Under the pieces are notes generated by a model. That model was not told where the DNA came from and ran no database searches. It saw nothing but the letters and a program-made list of their open reading frames with translations. From Lachnospiraceae bacterium NC2008 (GTDB lineage: Bacteria; Bacillota; Clostridia; Lachnospirales; Lachnospiraceae), in contig JHWS01000002.1 of assembly GCA_000687675.1 (NCBI GenBank), forward strand, positions 305,491-369,490: 64,000 bases of DNA. Reading direction: 5' to 3'. The first letter of the stretch is position 1, and every line of letters starts with the position of its first letter. Positions 55,255 through 63,194 of this stretch are shown here, piece after piece. The position numbers and the translations under genes were made by a program.

Positions 55255-55860
55255 CTAGTCCATTTCTACAAAGTTCTTTAATATTGCAAGTCCTACATCA
55301 GAGCTCTTCTCTGGATGGAACTGGCAGGCAAACACGTTACCACTTTCAACAGAGGCATGGAAAGTTGTCATATACTCCGATGTAGCTTTTACTACACTTT
55401 CATCTTCTGCCTTCAGATAATATGAATGCACAAAATATACATAAGAACCTTCTTTAATATTCTTAAATAACTTACCATCATTAATTAGATGCAGTGAATT
55501 CCATCCAATCTGTGGAACCTTAAGTTCGCCTTCTGGAAACTTAACTATCTTACCTCTTAGTAAGCCTAAGCCTTTAACACCTGGTGCCTCTTCACTTTCA
55601 TCAAATATAAGCTGTAATCCCAGGCAGATTCCAAGAAAAGGAGTTCCCTTATTAACAACCTCATGAATGACATCTACAAGGCCGTAGTTTTCAAGTTTCT
55701 CCATAGCATCGCCAAATGCTCCCACGCCTGGAAGAATAACCTTATCAGCCTTAAGAAGTTCTTCTCTATCTCTTGTAACTATGCATTCATGTCCAAGAAA
55801 TTCTATAGCCTTTTCAACGCTTTTTATATTTCCTGCATCGTAATCAATAATTGCTATCAA
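55255..55860 (-). CDS. hisH: Imidazole glycerol phosphate synthase, glutamine amidotransferase subunit
   Basis: A 201-residue class I glutaminase: VILPGVGAFGDA, nucleophile Cys in FLGICLGLQLIF near residue 78, and His/Glu in QFHPEKSS. It supplies ammonia to HisF. The start is TTG at 55860 with GAGGT seven bases before it. The gene follows the acidic membrane protein by 30 bases. Confidence 0.96.
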   Translation of the reverse strand: MIAIIDYDAGNIKSVEKAIEFLGHECIVTRDREELLKADKVILPGVGAFGDAMEKLENYGLVDVIHEVVNKGTPFLGICLGLQLIFDESEEAPGVKGLGLLRGKIVKFPEGELKVPQIGWNSLHLINDGKLFKNIKEGSYVYFVHSYYLKAEDESVVKATSEYMTTFHASVESGNVFACQFHPEKSSDVGLAILKNFVEMD

Positions 55861-55890
55861 AGTATTAACCTCGTTATTTAGTAAATATTT

Positions 55891-58800
55891 CTAGTTGTTT
55901 TGTGATGACCAATTTTCTGAATCAATAACTGTCGTAGCATTATCTGGTCCAACAGTAACAGGGCCATCAACTACATTGTTATCAGGCTCATTATTCTGAT
56001 TATCACTGTTTTCATTTTCGCTATTAGGATCTATAGGTTCTGTAGGCTCATTAGCCTGATTGTCAGAAACAGTATCATCAGGAGCATTCATATCTGGATT
56101 CTGATTATTATTAAGTGAATCAAGATAATCCTGTTCCTCTGGAAGTATATCTTGGAACTGATCAGGGCTGGTAGTATTATTGCCATCCTCTGGTGGAGCT
56201 ACAGGAGAAGTACTATTCTCATCTAAGCCATAGTATGTATATGCTTCCTGCTTAGCAGTAACAAATGGTGTACCGTTAATAACACTGTTAATCTTTCTTG
56301 TATAGTCAACAGAATCGTAAGTAAGTATCTCTAATGCTTCTGCTTCGCTAAGTCCATAATCAGAAGAAAGTGCTGATATAATCTTTGCTCTTGTCTGATC
56401 AAGAATAGACTTTATTCCAAGCTCATCAGCTCTATCCTTCATAACTTCATATTTCTGAAGTCCTACAAGAAGAGAATCAAGTCCCATATCAGGCATATTC
56501 ATCTTCTTATAATTTTCATATGATTCATACTTTCTATCAAGTATTACAATCATACGAGACTTTTCATAAAGTATCTCATCACTCTTACTTAAATCTTTAC
56601 CATAAAGCTGTAAGAATGCTGCGTGATAATCACCCTTATAGAAGTTATTTCTAGCATCACTTAAAACTGTAAGTTTAGGAACTATAGTTGCTATAAGCAT
56701 AAGAGCAACGAGTACAGATGCTGCTAAGACAACAGTTCTAATAATATAAACCTTAGGAATCTTTTTGCCCCCTTCTTCTTTAGGTGGCTTTTCCTTCTTA
56801 GGTTTCTTTTCTTTCTTTGGTTTCTTTTCCTTAGGTGGCTTTTCTTTCTTTTCTTTTTTCTTCTTGCCTTTCTTTCCGCCTTCTTCTTCAGCATTTTCCG
56901 AATCAAGCTGAGCAAGAATATCTAAGTTTTCATCGGAAACCTTAGTCTGATCTGCTTCGGCAACCTTAGGAGCTTCCTCTTCAACTTCTTCAGTTAAAGC
57001 CTCTAATAATTTAGCAATTAAGCCTTTTTTCTTATTAGGGTCTTTTTCTTTCTTCTTTTTCTTCTTTTTGCCGTCTTCTTCTGAACTTACCTCTTCAGGA
57101 TTGTCTAAAGTAAGCCCTTCACCGGTTCCACCAAGAACCTTATCTATGTCTCTTGAAATATCATCATCAAGTACTGCTGGTGCTTCTTCATCTTCTGCTG
57201 GAGCATCTCCTGCAGTAGCATCAAGGTCGAAAGCAAGAAGTGACTCGTCGATAGGTGTTTCTTCTGTATCACCTGCCATAGCATCCATAAATGCCTTAGC
57301 CTCTTTGTCAGTATCTGATTCAGCTTCCTGACCAGCATTATCCTGGCCATCTCCTGCAGTAGCCTGAGCTGCCTCTCCTTCTACACCTTCAACCGCTGCA
57401 TCCTGGTCTTTCTTCTTTTTCTTAAAGAAACTAAAGAGACCTTTCTTTTCTTTATTTTCAGAATTCTCGGCCTTTTCTTTTTTATCCTTCTTGGCCTTCT
57501 TTTCTTTTTTCTTCTTTTTCTTCTTAGAATCTGCCGCTTCTTCTAAAGCTTCTGCTCCTGCTCCAAGAAGAGCTGCTACATCAGCGCCTGCCTCAAGAGC
57601 AGCCTGATCAACCATCTCTCCTGCATCTGACTTCTTAAGGATATCTGCTACGTCCCCTAATGCTCCTGCAGCATCATCTCCAAGGATTTCAAGTATGTCT
57701 TTGCCCTCATTGGCAGCAAGTTTTTCATTATCACTGGCTGCTTCTGCAAGACCTTCTTCCTTAGCCTGAGCAAGTCGCTTTTCTATATCTTCTTCTCCAA
57801 GCTCTCCTAAATCGAAATCAAGAGAAGCCATAAGTTCTTCAGCTTGTTTATCATCGCCAGCATCGGAGCCTGTTTCTTCACTAACTGCAGCATCTGCAGA
57901 TTTAGTTTCGCTAGGGGCTACTTCTTCAGCTGGACTTTGTTCACTGGCATCATCAAGAAGCATGTTAAGAAGGTCATCGCTGGCCATATCTATCTCTTCT
58001 TCTGACATATCACCAGATGGTGTTTCTTCTACAACTGGTTCAACTTCAGGTGCTGCATCTTCTGTTGGAACATCTTCAAGAAGGCTCATCAGTTCTTCTG
58101 CTGATGCGTCAGCATCTGCCACTTCAGCGGCTTCTTCTGCTACTTCATCTACAGTTTCAACTTCAGGTGTTGCTTCCTCTGATACTTCTTCTACCGCTTC
58201 AACTTCAGGTGTTGCTTCCTCTGTTGGAACATCTTCAAGAAGGCTCATTAATTCATCTGCTGATGCGTCAGTATCTGCAACTTCTCCAACTTCCTCTACA
58301 TTTTCTCCTTCAGGAGCTGGTTCACTAACTGGCTCACTTGCAGGTTCTAACTGCTTAATATCAAGATCTGGAGTTGCATCAATAGGTCCCTCTTTAAGAA
58401 GAGCATCTATCTGCTTCTCAAGCGGATCCTTACTATCATCTTCTATTTCAAAATCACCAAGAAGACCTTCAAGTTCATCTTCAAGGTTAATCTCTTTATC
58501 ATCTGTTTCTAATGGAATTTCTACAGAACCCTCATCTACAACATCACCCTCAGCTACAGACTCATCTACAGACTCATCTAAAGCCAATTCTCCAGCATCA
58601 GTCGAAACTTCTCCAAGCATCTCTTCGATAGACTTATCCATCACATCAGAGATAGAGAATTCCTCTTCCTCAGCAGGAACCGCTTCCACTTCCGCCTCAG
58701 AAGTCTCTACAGCTGCTTCCTCCACTGCTGGTTCTGCAAATTCTACAGCTGCTTCCTCCACTGCTGGTTCTGCAAATTCTGCAACTTCTTCCTGAGCTTC

Positions 58801-58947
58801 AGCCTGTTCCTCAACCACCGGCACTGCCGCAACCTCTGCCGGCTGCTCCACAACTGGTTCTGCCACTGGCTCTGGCTTAGGCTCTTCTTTAGTTTTATTT
58901 AATGCATTCGCAAGTAAACTATCAAGATAATCTTCGGTTGTTCCCAT
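55891..58947 (-). CDS. Large acidic membrane protein with short helical repeats and lysine blocks
   Basis: A 1018-residue protein, mostly low complexity. The first about 730 residues are predicted cytoplasmic: Glu/Ala/Val-rich and disordered, with a near-perfect tandem of about 14 residues (AEFAEPAVEEAAVE), a motif of about 20 residues repeated twice (core ASADELMSLLEDVPTE and ASAEELMSLLEDVPTE), and many related short segments such as YLDSLLANAL and QIDALLKE. Lys-rich blocks (KKKKKKEKK type) punctuate it. One transmembrane helix (about 735-760) is followed by a helical extracytoplasmic region and a Pro/Asn-rich tail. It may be a scaffold or docking platform; no family recognised. AAGGA precedes the ATG. 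It lies between cheV and hisH. Confidence 0.75.
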   Translation of the reverse strand: MGTTEDYLDSLLANALNKTKEEPKPEPVAEPVVEQPAEVAAVPVVEEQAEAQEEVAEFAEPAVEEAAVEFAEPAVEEAAVETSEAEVEAVPAEEEEFSISDVMDKSIEEMLGEVSTDAGELALDESVDESVAEGDVVDEGSVEIPLETDDKEINLEDELEGLLGDFEIEDDSKDPLEKQIDALLKEGPIDATPDLDIKQLEPASEPVSEPAPEGENVEEVGEVADTDASADELMSLLEDVPTEEATPEVEAVEEVSEEATPEVETVDEVAEEAAEVADADASAEELMSLLEDVPTEDAAPEVEPVVEETPSGDMSEEEIDMASDDLLNMLLDDASEQSPAEEVAPSETKSADAAVSEETGSDAGDDKQAEELMASLDFDLGELGEEDIEKRLAQAKEEGLAEAASDNEKLAANEGKDILEILGDDAAGALGDVADILKKSDAGEMVDQAALEAGADVAALLGAGAEALEEAADSKKKKKKKEKKAKKDKKEKAENSENKEKKGLFSFFKKKKKDQDAAVEGVEGEAAQATAGDGQDNAGQEAESDTDKEAKAFMDAMAGDTEETPIDESLLAFDLDATAGDAPAEDEEAPAVLDDDISRDIDKVLGGTGEGLTLDNPEEVSSEEDGKKKKKKKEKDPNKKKGLIAKLLEALTEEVEEEAPKVAEADQTKVSDENLDILAQLDSENAEEEGGKKGKKKKEKKEKPPKEKKPKKEKKPKKEKPPKEEGGKKIPKVYIIRTVVLAASVLVALMLIATIVPKLTVLSDARNNFYKGDYHAAFLQLYGKDLSKSDEILYEKSRMIVILDRKYESYENYKKMNMPDMGLDSLLVGLQKYEVMKDRADELGIKSILDQTRAKIISALSSDYGLSEAEALEILTYDSVDYTRKINSVINGTPFVTAKQEAYTYYGLDENSTSPVAPPEDGNNTTSPDQFQDILPEEQDYLDSLNNNQNPDMNAPDDTVSDNQANEPTEPIDPNSENENSDNQNNEPDNNVVDGPVTVGPDNATTVIDSENWSSQNN

Positions 58948-58999
58948 TCCTTTTATTCCTTAATTGAAATTAGATAATTCTTACAAAAACTATCATATA

Positions 59000-59028
59000 A
59001 TTTTACCATATATGACAACTAACTACAA
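59000..59028 (-). promoter_or_regulatory. Sigma-A promoter of the acidic membrane protein gene
   Basis: TTGTAG (59028-59023), 17-base spacer, TAAAAT (59005-59000), about 50 bases before the start codon. hisH and hisF may be read from it as well. Confidence 0.68.
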
Positions 59029-59050
59029 TTAACTTTTAAGGCTCTAAACG

Positions 59051-59082
59051 CAAAAAGAAGCCGAGCAAAAGCTCGACTTCTT
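59051..59082 (-). terminator. Terminator of cheV
   Basis: Twelve-base stem with one wobble (AAGAAGTCGAGC / GCTCGGCTTCTT) and a TTTT loop, followed by TTTGCG on the minus strand. Confidence 0.82.
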
Positions 59083-59095
59083 TGTCGAAATTCAT

Positions 59096-60001
59096 TTATA
59101 CTTCTGTTCTACCAAGACATCTGTCAATAGCTCCAACAAGCTCTCCAATTTCTGGTTTAGAAAGCTGTGCATTCGCACCGAGCTGCTCACCTTTTCGTCT
59201 CATCTCATCGTTAACAAGTGATGAGAAGATAATAACTGGAATATCTTTAAGCTGAGAATTAGATTTAATAAGCTTTGTAAGTCGATGACCGTCCATAAGA
59301 GGCATCTCAATATCAGTTATAACTAAATGAACATTCTTATCGAGAGTACCCTGTTCTTGACACTGACATATGAAGTCCCATGCCTGCTGTCCATTCTCTG
59401 TATGAGTCAGTTTTGTATAACCAGCCTTGTTAAGAGAATCAACGATAAGCTTGTTAAGAAGAACTGAATCTTCTGCAATAAGAATTGGAATATCGCATCT
59501 TTCTCTAACGCCGAGTTCTTCAATACTAGCTACCTGAAGCCCTGTTTCTGGACTAATATCTGAAACAATCTTCTCGAAGTCAAGAATAATAATAAGTTTA
59601 CCATTTATCTTAACAATACCTGTAGCAATACCATCTTCAACTGTAGATATTGTAGCATCCGGCTTAATTATCTCAGTCCACGAAACTCTATGAATGCCTA
59701 CAACTGTCTCAACATGGAAAGCTATATCAAGTTTGTTAAAGTTTGTAATAATAAATAATCCCTTATTTTCAGCATCACCACGCTGGAGACAATTCTTAAG
59801 ATCAATCGCTGTGATCATAGTCTCACGTGGCATGAATATACCTTCTACACTAGGATGTGAGTTTGGAACAGGAGTAACTGGCTGATAAGGAATAATCTCT
59901 CTTATCTTTGCTACGTTAATTCCATAAGAATTACCTGCTAAAGTGAACTCTAATATTTCAAGCTCATTGGTTCCGTTTTCTAATAAAATCTTTGAATCCA
60001 T
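59096..60001 (-). CDS. cheV: Chemotaxis coupling protein CheV
   Basis: About 301 residues: an N-terminal CheW-like domain (about 10-155) that couples receptors to CheA, and a C-terminal receiver domain (about 170-295) with the phospho-Asp in LVITDIEMPLMDGHRL. It tunes adaptation. The ATG at 60001 is used because AGGTG lies just before it; a GTG 12 bases earlier is in frame. It has its own promoter and terminator. It implies a motile, or at least chemosensory, organism. Confidence 0.93.
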   Translation of the reverse strand: MDSKILLENGTNELEILEFTLAGNSYGINVAKIREIIPYQPVTPVPNSHPSVEGIFMPRETMITAIDLKNCLQRGDAENKGLFIITNFNKLDIAFHVETVVGIHRVSWTEIIKPDATISTVEDGIATGIVKINGKLIIILDFEKIVSDISPETGLQVASIEELGVRERCDIPILIAEDSVLLNKLIVDSLNKAGYTKLTHTENGQQAWDFICQCQEQGTLDKNVHLVITDIEMPLMDGHRLTKLIKSNSQLKDIPVIIFSSLVNDEMRRKGEQLGANAQLSKPEIGELVGAIDRCLGRTEV

Positions 60002-60046
60002 AACACACCTCACCTTTTATAGTTTTTAAACTAACGCCCATTAAAA

Positions 60047-60075
60047 ATTATACAAAACTTCTAAAAAAAAGTCTA
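60047..60075 (-). promoter_or_regulatory. Promoter of cheV
   Basis: TAGACT (60075-60070), 17-base spacer, TATAAT (60052-60047). The -10 box is perfect and the -35 is four of six. No sigma-D (motility) consensus was seen. Confidence 0.6.
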
Positions 60076-60084
60076 TAACTTTCA

Positions 60085-60119
60085 GAAAAAATGTTATTTT
60101 ATACAAATGCTATAAAATA
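60085..60119 (-). terminator. Weak AT-only terminator of the lipoprotein gene
   Basis: Nine-base all-AT stem TATTTTATA / TATAAAATA with a seven-base loop that overlaps the stop codon, then ACATTTTTT on the minus strand. Confidence 0.5.
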
Positions 60120-60871
60120 GACATATCCATCTTCTGCCCTGCGTACTTAAATGTAATATCTAAGCTTGTAATATCCTCTGCATCAGAAGATGATATTTCA
60201 ACCACCAATACCTGCTCTATACTTTGGCCAGCTGTAAGTGTCATCCTACAGTTGTATAAATCATCTAAAAGCATAGTAGTAAGTGGAACCTTAGTCTTAA
60301 CACCATTAATCTTAACAGCAGATTTAAGCCCGGTTCCTGGTATGTCCACAAAATAATCTTCTCCAGAATTATTTGTAACATTAAAGTGTAATATCAATAA
60401 CTTGTTTCCAGTTGACGGATAAACAACTCCCTGAAAATCATTGCTTTCAGTATTGTTTGGATATGAATCACATATCTCATAGCTAGCATAATCAATATCT
60501 ATCTCAGGCATAGCAAGAAATTCGCTTATGTCTGTATATACTGGTTCTTGCTTTTCGTCCTCTGAAGGCTTATCAGAATCTGACTCATTGCTACTAACAG
60601 CATTGGCACTAGCTGCCGCTTCTTTCTTAGCTTTAACCTCTGCCTGAAGTCTGGCCTCTTCCATAATTGCATTGTTCTTAAGCTCGGCTTCCTCTTCAGA
60701 AAGATAATGACCATTATAGCCTGAGTTATATTTTAGAAGTAGCTTAACTGCATATTCTTCAACATCAGCTAACTCTTCATCAGTCATCTCAGGTATATAG
60801 TCCTTACCACAAGCAGATAGAGTCAGGGATAATATCATCATGATAAGTATTCCTGTTAATTTCTTTTTCAC
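60110..60871 (-). CDS. Lipoprotein with C-terminal telokin-like (DUF4352/DUF5067-like) domain
   Basis: About 253 residues. The signal peptide ends LTLSAC (lipidated Cys near residue 21). A helical Glu/Ala/Lys-rich spacer and a Ser/Asp/Glu linker follow. The C-terminal beta domain (about 135-253) has LLILHFNVTNNSGEDYFV, the pattern of Ig-like DUF4352/DUF5067 domains. The start is GTG at 60871 with GGGGAG seven bases before it; an upstream ATG at 60886 is in frame but lacks a site. It lies downstream of the kinase gene and may be in the same transcription unit. The function is unknown. Confidence 0.72.
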   Translation of the reverse strand: MKKKLTGILIMMILSLTLSACGKDYIPEMTDEELADVEEYAVKLLLKYNSGYNGHYLSEEEAELKNNAIMEEARLQAEVKAKKEAAASANAVSSNESDSDKPSEDEKQEPVYTDISEFLAMPEIDIDYASYEICDSYPNNTESNDFQGVVYPSTGNKLLILHFNVTNNSGEDYFVDIPGTGLKSAVKINGVKTKVPLTTMLLDDLYNCRMTLTAGQSIEQVLVVEISSSDAEDITSLDITFKYAGQKMDMSIL

Positions 60872-60926
60872 TCTCCTACTCCCCATATATACTGATTTTA
60901 TCTATATATTTTATCATTGCAGGTGC

Positions 60927-62429
60927 TTATGGGCAACTTTTATTTAGGGCAATCTTAAACCAGAATTCTACACCATTCTCTTTATTTGTAACGCCGCAGC
61001 TACCACCGCTCATTTCTGATATAGCTTTAACAATTGAAAGCCCTATTCCGCTTCCACCGTAAGCTCTGGTTCTTGCCTTATCAACCTTATAGAATTTATC
61101 CCATATATATTCAAGGCTTTCCTCAGGTATAGGCTTACCGGTATTAAACACTGAGAAATAAGCAAAGCCTTCCTGACGCTTTGTAGTAACCTCAATTCTC
61201 ATATCACCTTCTACATGATTAAGAGCATTGTTTATATAATTACGAATGACCTCTTCTATATGGTATTCATTGGCAACAATATTTAACGCCTCGTCTTTAT
61301 CTATATTAGTTATAACATCAACTTTCTTCTCATCAAATAATAGTTTATATGTCTCAAGACAGTTGTTAACCACCTGATTAAAATCAAATTCGTCTAAATC
61401 AAAGTCCCCATCCCCAAGCTCTAACTGCATAAGTCTTGTAAGTTCCTTAACCATATAGTTCATCTTCTTGGTTTCATCTATAATTACATCAAGATAGTAC
61501 TCTGTTGACTCAGGATCAGAGTTTATTCCATCCTTAAGCCCTTCTGCATAACCAGATATAAGAGCTATTGGAGTCTTTAGTTCATGGGATACATTAGATA
61601 TAAACTCAGTTCTCATCTTTTCGATAAGAGTTTTCTGTTCCACATCCTTAAGTAACTTTTTATTAGCCTCTCTTAGCTCATTAATAGTTTTTTCAAGAGT
61701 TTCTGACATGTGGTTAAAGTTTTCACCAAGAACCCCTATTTCACTGTTACTATTCCCGTCATACTTTACATTAAAGTCCAGGTCAGCCATACGAATAGAT
61801 ATATTTGTCAGTTTTTCAATAGGCTTACAAATATGATTTGATACAAACAGAGAAGTTATGCAGGCAAATGCCATGGAACAAAATGAAACGAAAAGTAAAA
61901 ATGTTCCAGTTATCTTAACACTATATGTAATATCATCAACAGCGGTTCTGATAACAAAGAAATTGCCGTTGCTTAATTTCCCATAGATAGTTAGATAAAC
62001 AAGTTCCTCAGAAATATCTTTTTGAGTACATATAGTATAATTTTCTGTCTTCTTTAATTCTTTAATAACATCATCGTTTTCTATGGCGTATTGTACGTCA
62101 TTTAGAATTCTGTTTAGTTTTTTTGTGTTATTAATAGACGATATAATTGTTTTTGTTTCTGTATCCGCAATTATAAAGCTAAGGTTAAAGGTTGAACATA
62201 TACTTTGAAGTTTATCCTGATACTCAGAAGATTCTGGATTAGCAGCATACTTTTCCATAATTTCATAAGCATCAAGAAGTTTAGTCTCTTTACCCTTTAT
62301 ATATATGTCTTTCAAAAAAAAGGCATTCATTACAATAGCAATTAATAAGGTTAAAAGCACAAGTGCTATAGACCTGAAAAATAACTGCTTTTTTAATGAA
62401 TGTCTGCAAATCTTTTTACATTTAATCAT
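60927..62429 (-). CDS. Sensor histidine kinase (HAMP-HisKA-HATPase)
   Basis: A 500-residue membrane kinase. Transmembrane helices lie at about 20-38 and 172-195, with an extracytoplasmic sensor domain of about 130 residues between. HAMP is at about 197-250 and the phospho-His is H282 in SNVSHELKTP. The N box is YINNALNH and the G boxes read YGGSGIGLSIV. Its ATG overlaps the stop of the regulator gene (TAATG). The stimulus is not known; the PHO-box-like repeat at the promoter hints at phosphate or envelope stress. Confidence 0.92.
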   Translation of the reverse strand: MIKCKKICRHSLKKQLFFRSIALVLLTLLIAIVMNAFFLKDIYIKGKETKLLDAYEIMEKYAANPESSEYQDKLQSICSTFNLSFIIADTETKTIISSINNTKKLNRILNDVQYAIENDDVIKELKKTENYTICTQKDISEELVYLTIYGKLSNGNFFVIRTAVDDITYSVKITGTFLLFVSFCSMAFACITSLFVSNHICKPIEKLTNISIRMADLDFNVKYDGNSNSEIGVLGENFNHMSETLEKTINELREANKKLLKDVEQKTLIEKMRTEFISNVSHELKTPIALISGYAEGLKDGINSDPESTEYYLDVIIDETKKMNYMVKELTRLMQLELGDGDFDLDEFDFNQVVNNCLETYKLLFDEKKVDVITNIDKDEALNIVANEYHIEEVIRNYINNALNHVEGDMRIEVTTKRQEGFAYFSVFNTGKPIPEESLEYIWDKFYKVDKARTRAYGGSGIGLSIVKAISEMSGGSCGVTNKENGVEFWFKIALNKSCP

Positions 62430-63094
62430 TATTGCATTCCGAATTTATATCCGAGACCCCAGATAGTTTTGATTGTATCACCCTTGCTACCGAGCTTACT
62501 TCTAAGCTTCTTTACATGAGTATCGATAGTTCTGGCATCTCCAAAATAGTCATAATTCCAAACGTTGTTAAGAATCTTTTCTCTAGAAAGAGCTACGCCC
62601 TCATTTTCCATAAAATATGTTAGAAGTTCGAATTCCTTAAAACTTAGTTCGACTTGTGAACCATCTACAGTTACAATATGGGCAGATTTATCTACTGATA
62701 TACCATACTTTTCAATAACAGCTCCTTCAAAAGGATTAGTTCTTTTAAGAATAGCCTGAACTCTTGCAACTAATATCTTAGGGCTAAATGGCTTAGATAT
62801 ATATTCATCAGCACCACTGTCAAAGCCCATAAGTTCATCTTCTTCACCTGTTTTGGCTGTAAGCATAATAACAGGAACCTTTGAAGTTTTTCTTATTTTC
62901 TTACATACCTGAATACCATCAAGCCCTGGCATCATAACATCAAGAATAATAAGATCAATATCATTATGACTTTCAAATATATCAAGAGCTTTCTCTCCAT
63001 CTTCAGCTTCAACAACGTCGTAGCCGTCCTTCACAAGAAAGTCTCTTACAAGTTTTCTCATTCTGCTTTCATCATCAACAACTAGAATCTTCAT
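62429..63094 (-). CDS. OmpR/PhoB-family response regulator
   Basis: A 221-residue regulator: receiver domain (1 to about 118; LIILDVMMPGLDG holds the phospho-Asp, MLTAKTG and SKPFSPK follow) and an OmpR-type winged-helix DNA-binding domain (about 128-220, ending TIWGLGYKF). The ATG at 63094 is favoured because AAAGG lies seven bases before it and the family N-terminus KILVVDDE starts there; an upstream GTG at 63118 is in frame. It partners the kinase that follows and probably regulates itself (repeats at 63164-63181). Confidence 0.94.
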   Translation of the reverse strand: MKILVVDDESRMRKLVRDFLVKDGYDVVEAEDGEKALDIFESHNDIDLIILDVMMPGLDGIQVCKKIRKTSKVPVIMLTAKTGEEDELMGFDSGADEYISKPFSPKILVARVQAILKRTNPFEGAVIEKYGISVDKSAHIVTVDGSQVELSFKEFELLTYFMENEGVALSREKILNNVWNYDYFGDARTIDTHVKKLRSKLGSKGDTIKTIWGLGYKFGMQ

Positions 63095-63130
63095 AAATAT
63101 ACCTTTTTCGATAATCACACTTATTTTTTA

Positions 63131-63158
63131 ATAATATTCTTAGTATGTATTGTAACAA
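63131..63158 (-). promoter_or_regulatory. Promoter of the two-component system
   Basis: TTGTTA (63158-63153), 16-base spacer, TATTAT (63136-63131), directly downstream of the two TTTCACA repeats. Confidence 0.6.
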
Positions 63159-63163
63159 GCACT

Positions 63164-63181
63164 TGTGAAATTCATGTGAAA
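63164..63181 (-). promoter_or_regulatory. PHO-box-like direct repeats
   Basis: TTTCACA occurs twice (63181-63175 and 63170-63164) with an 11-base period, just upstream of the -35 box. OmpR-family regulators bind direct repeats of this spacing, and PhoP of Bacillus uses TT(A/C/T)ACA repeats. This suggests autoregulation. Confidence 0.5.
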
Positions 63182-63194
63182 TAAGGAAGAAAAT

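Noticed and set aside
54782..55258. 158-codon plus-strand frame opposite hisF
   Set aside because: Antisense shadow of a conserved enzyme gene.
56750..57560. Polylysine/acidic blocks as a sign of frameshift or repeat expansion
   Set aside because: The reading frame is intact and the blocks alternate with well-formed segments, so they look like true protein composition.
58680..58790. CRISPR-like repeats in the acidic protein gene
   Set aside because: The repeats are in-frame coding duplications without regular unique spacers.
57962..58795. 277-codon Ser/Ala-rich plus-strand frame opposite the acidic protein
   Set aside because: It mirrors the low-complexity Glu/Ala codons of the other strand (Glu codons read as Ser/Phe) and lacks start signals.
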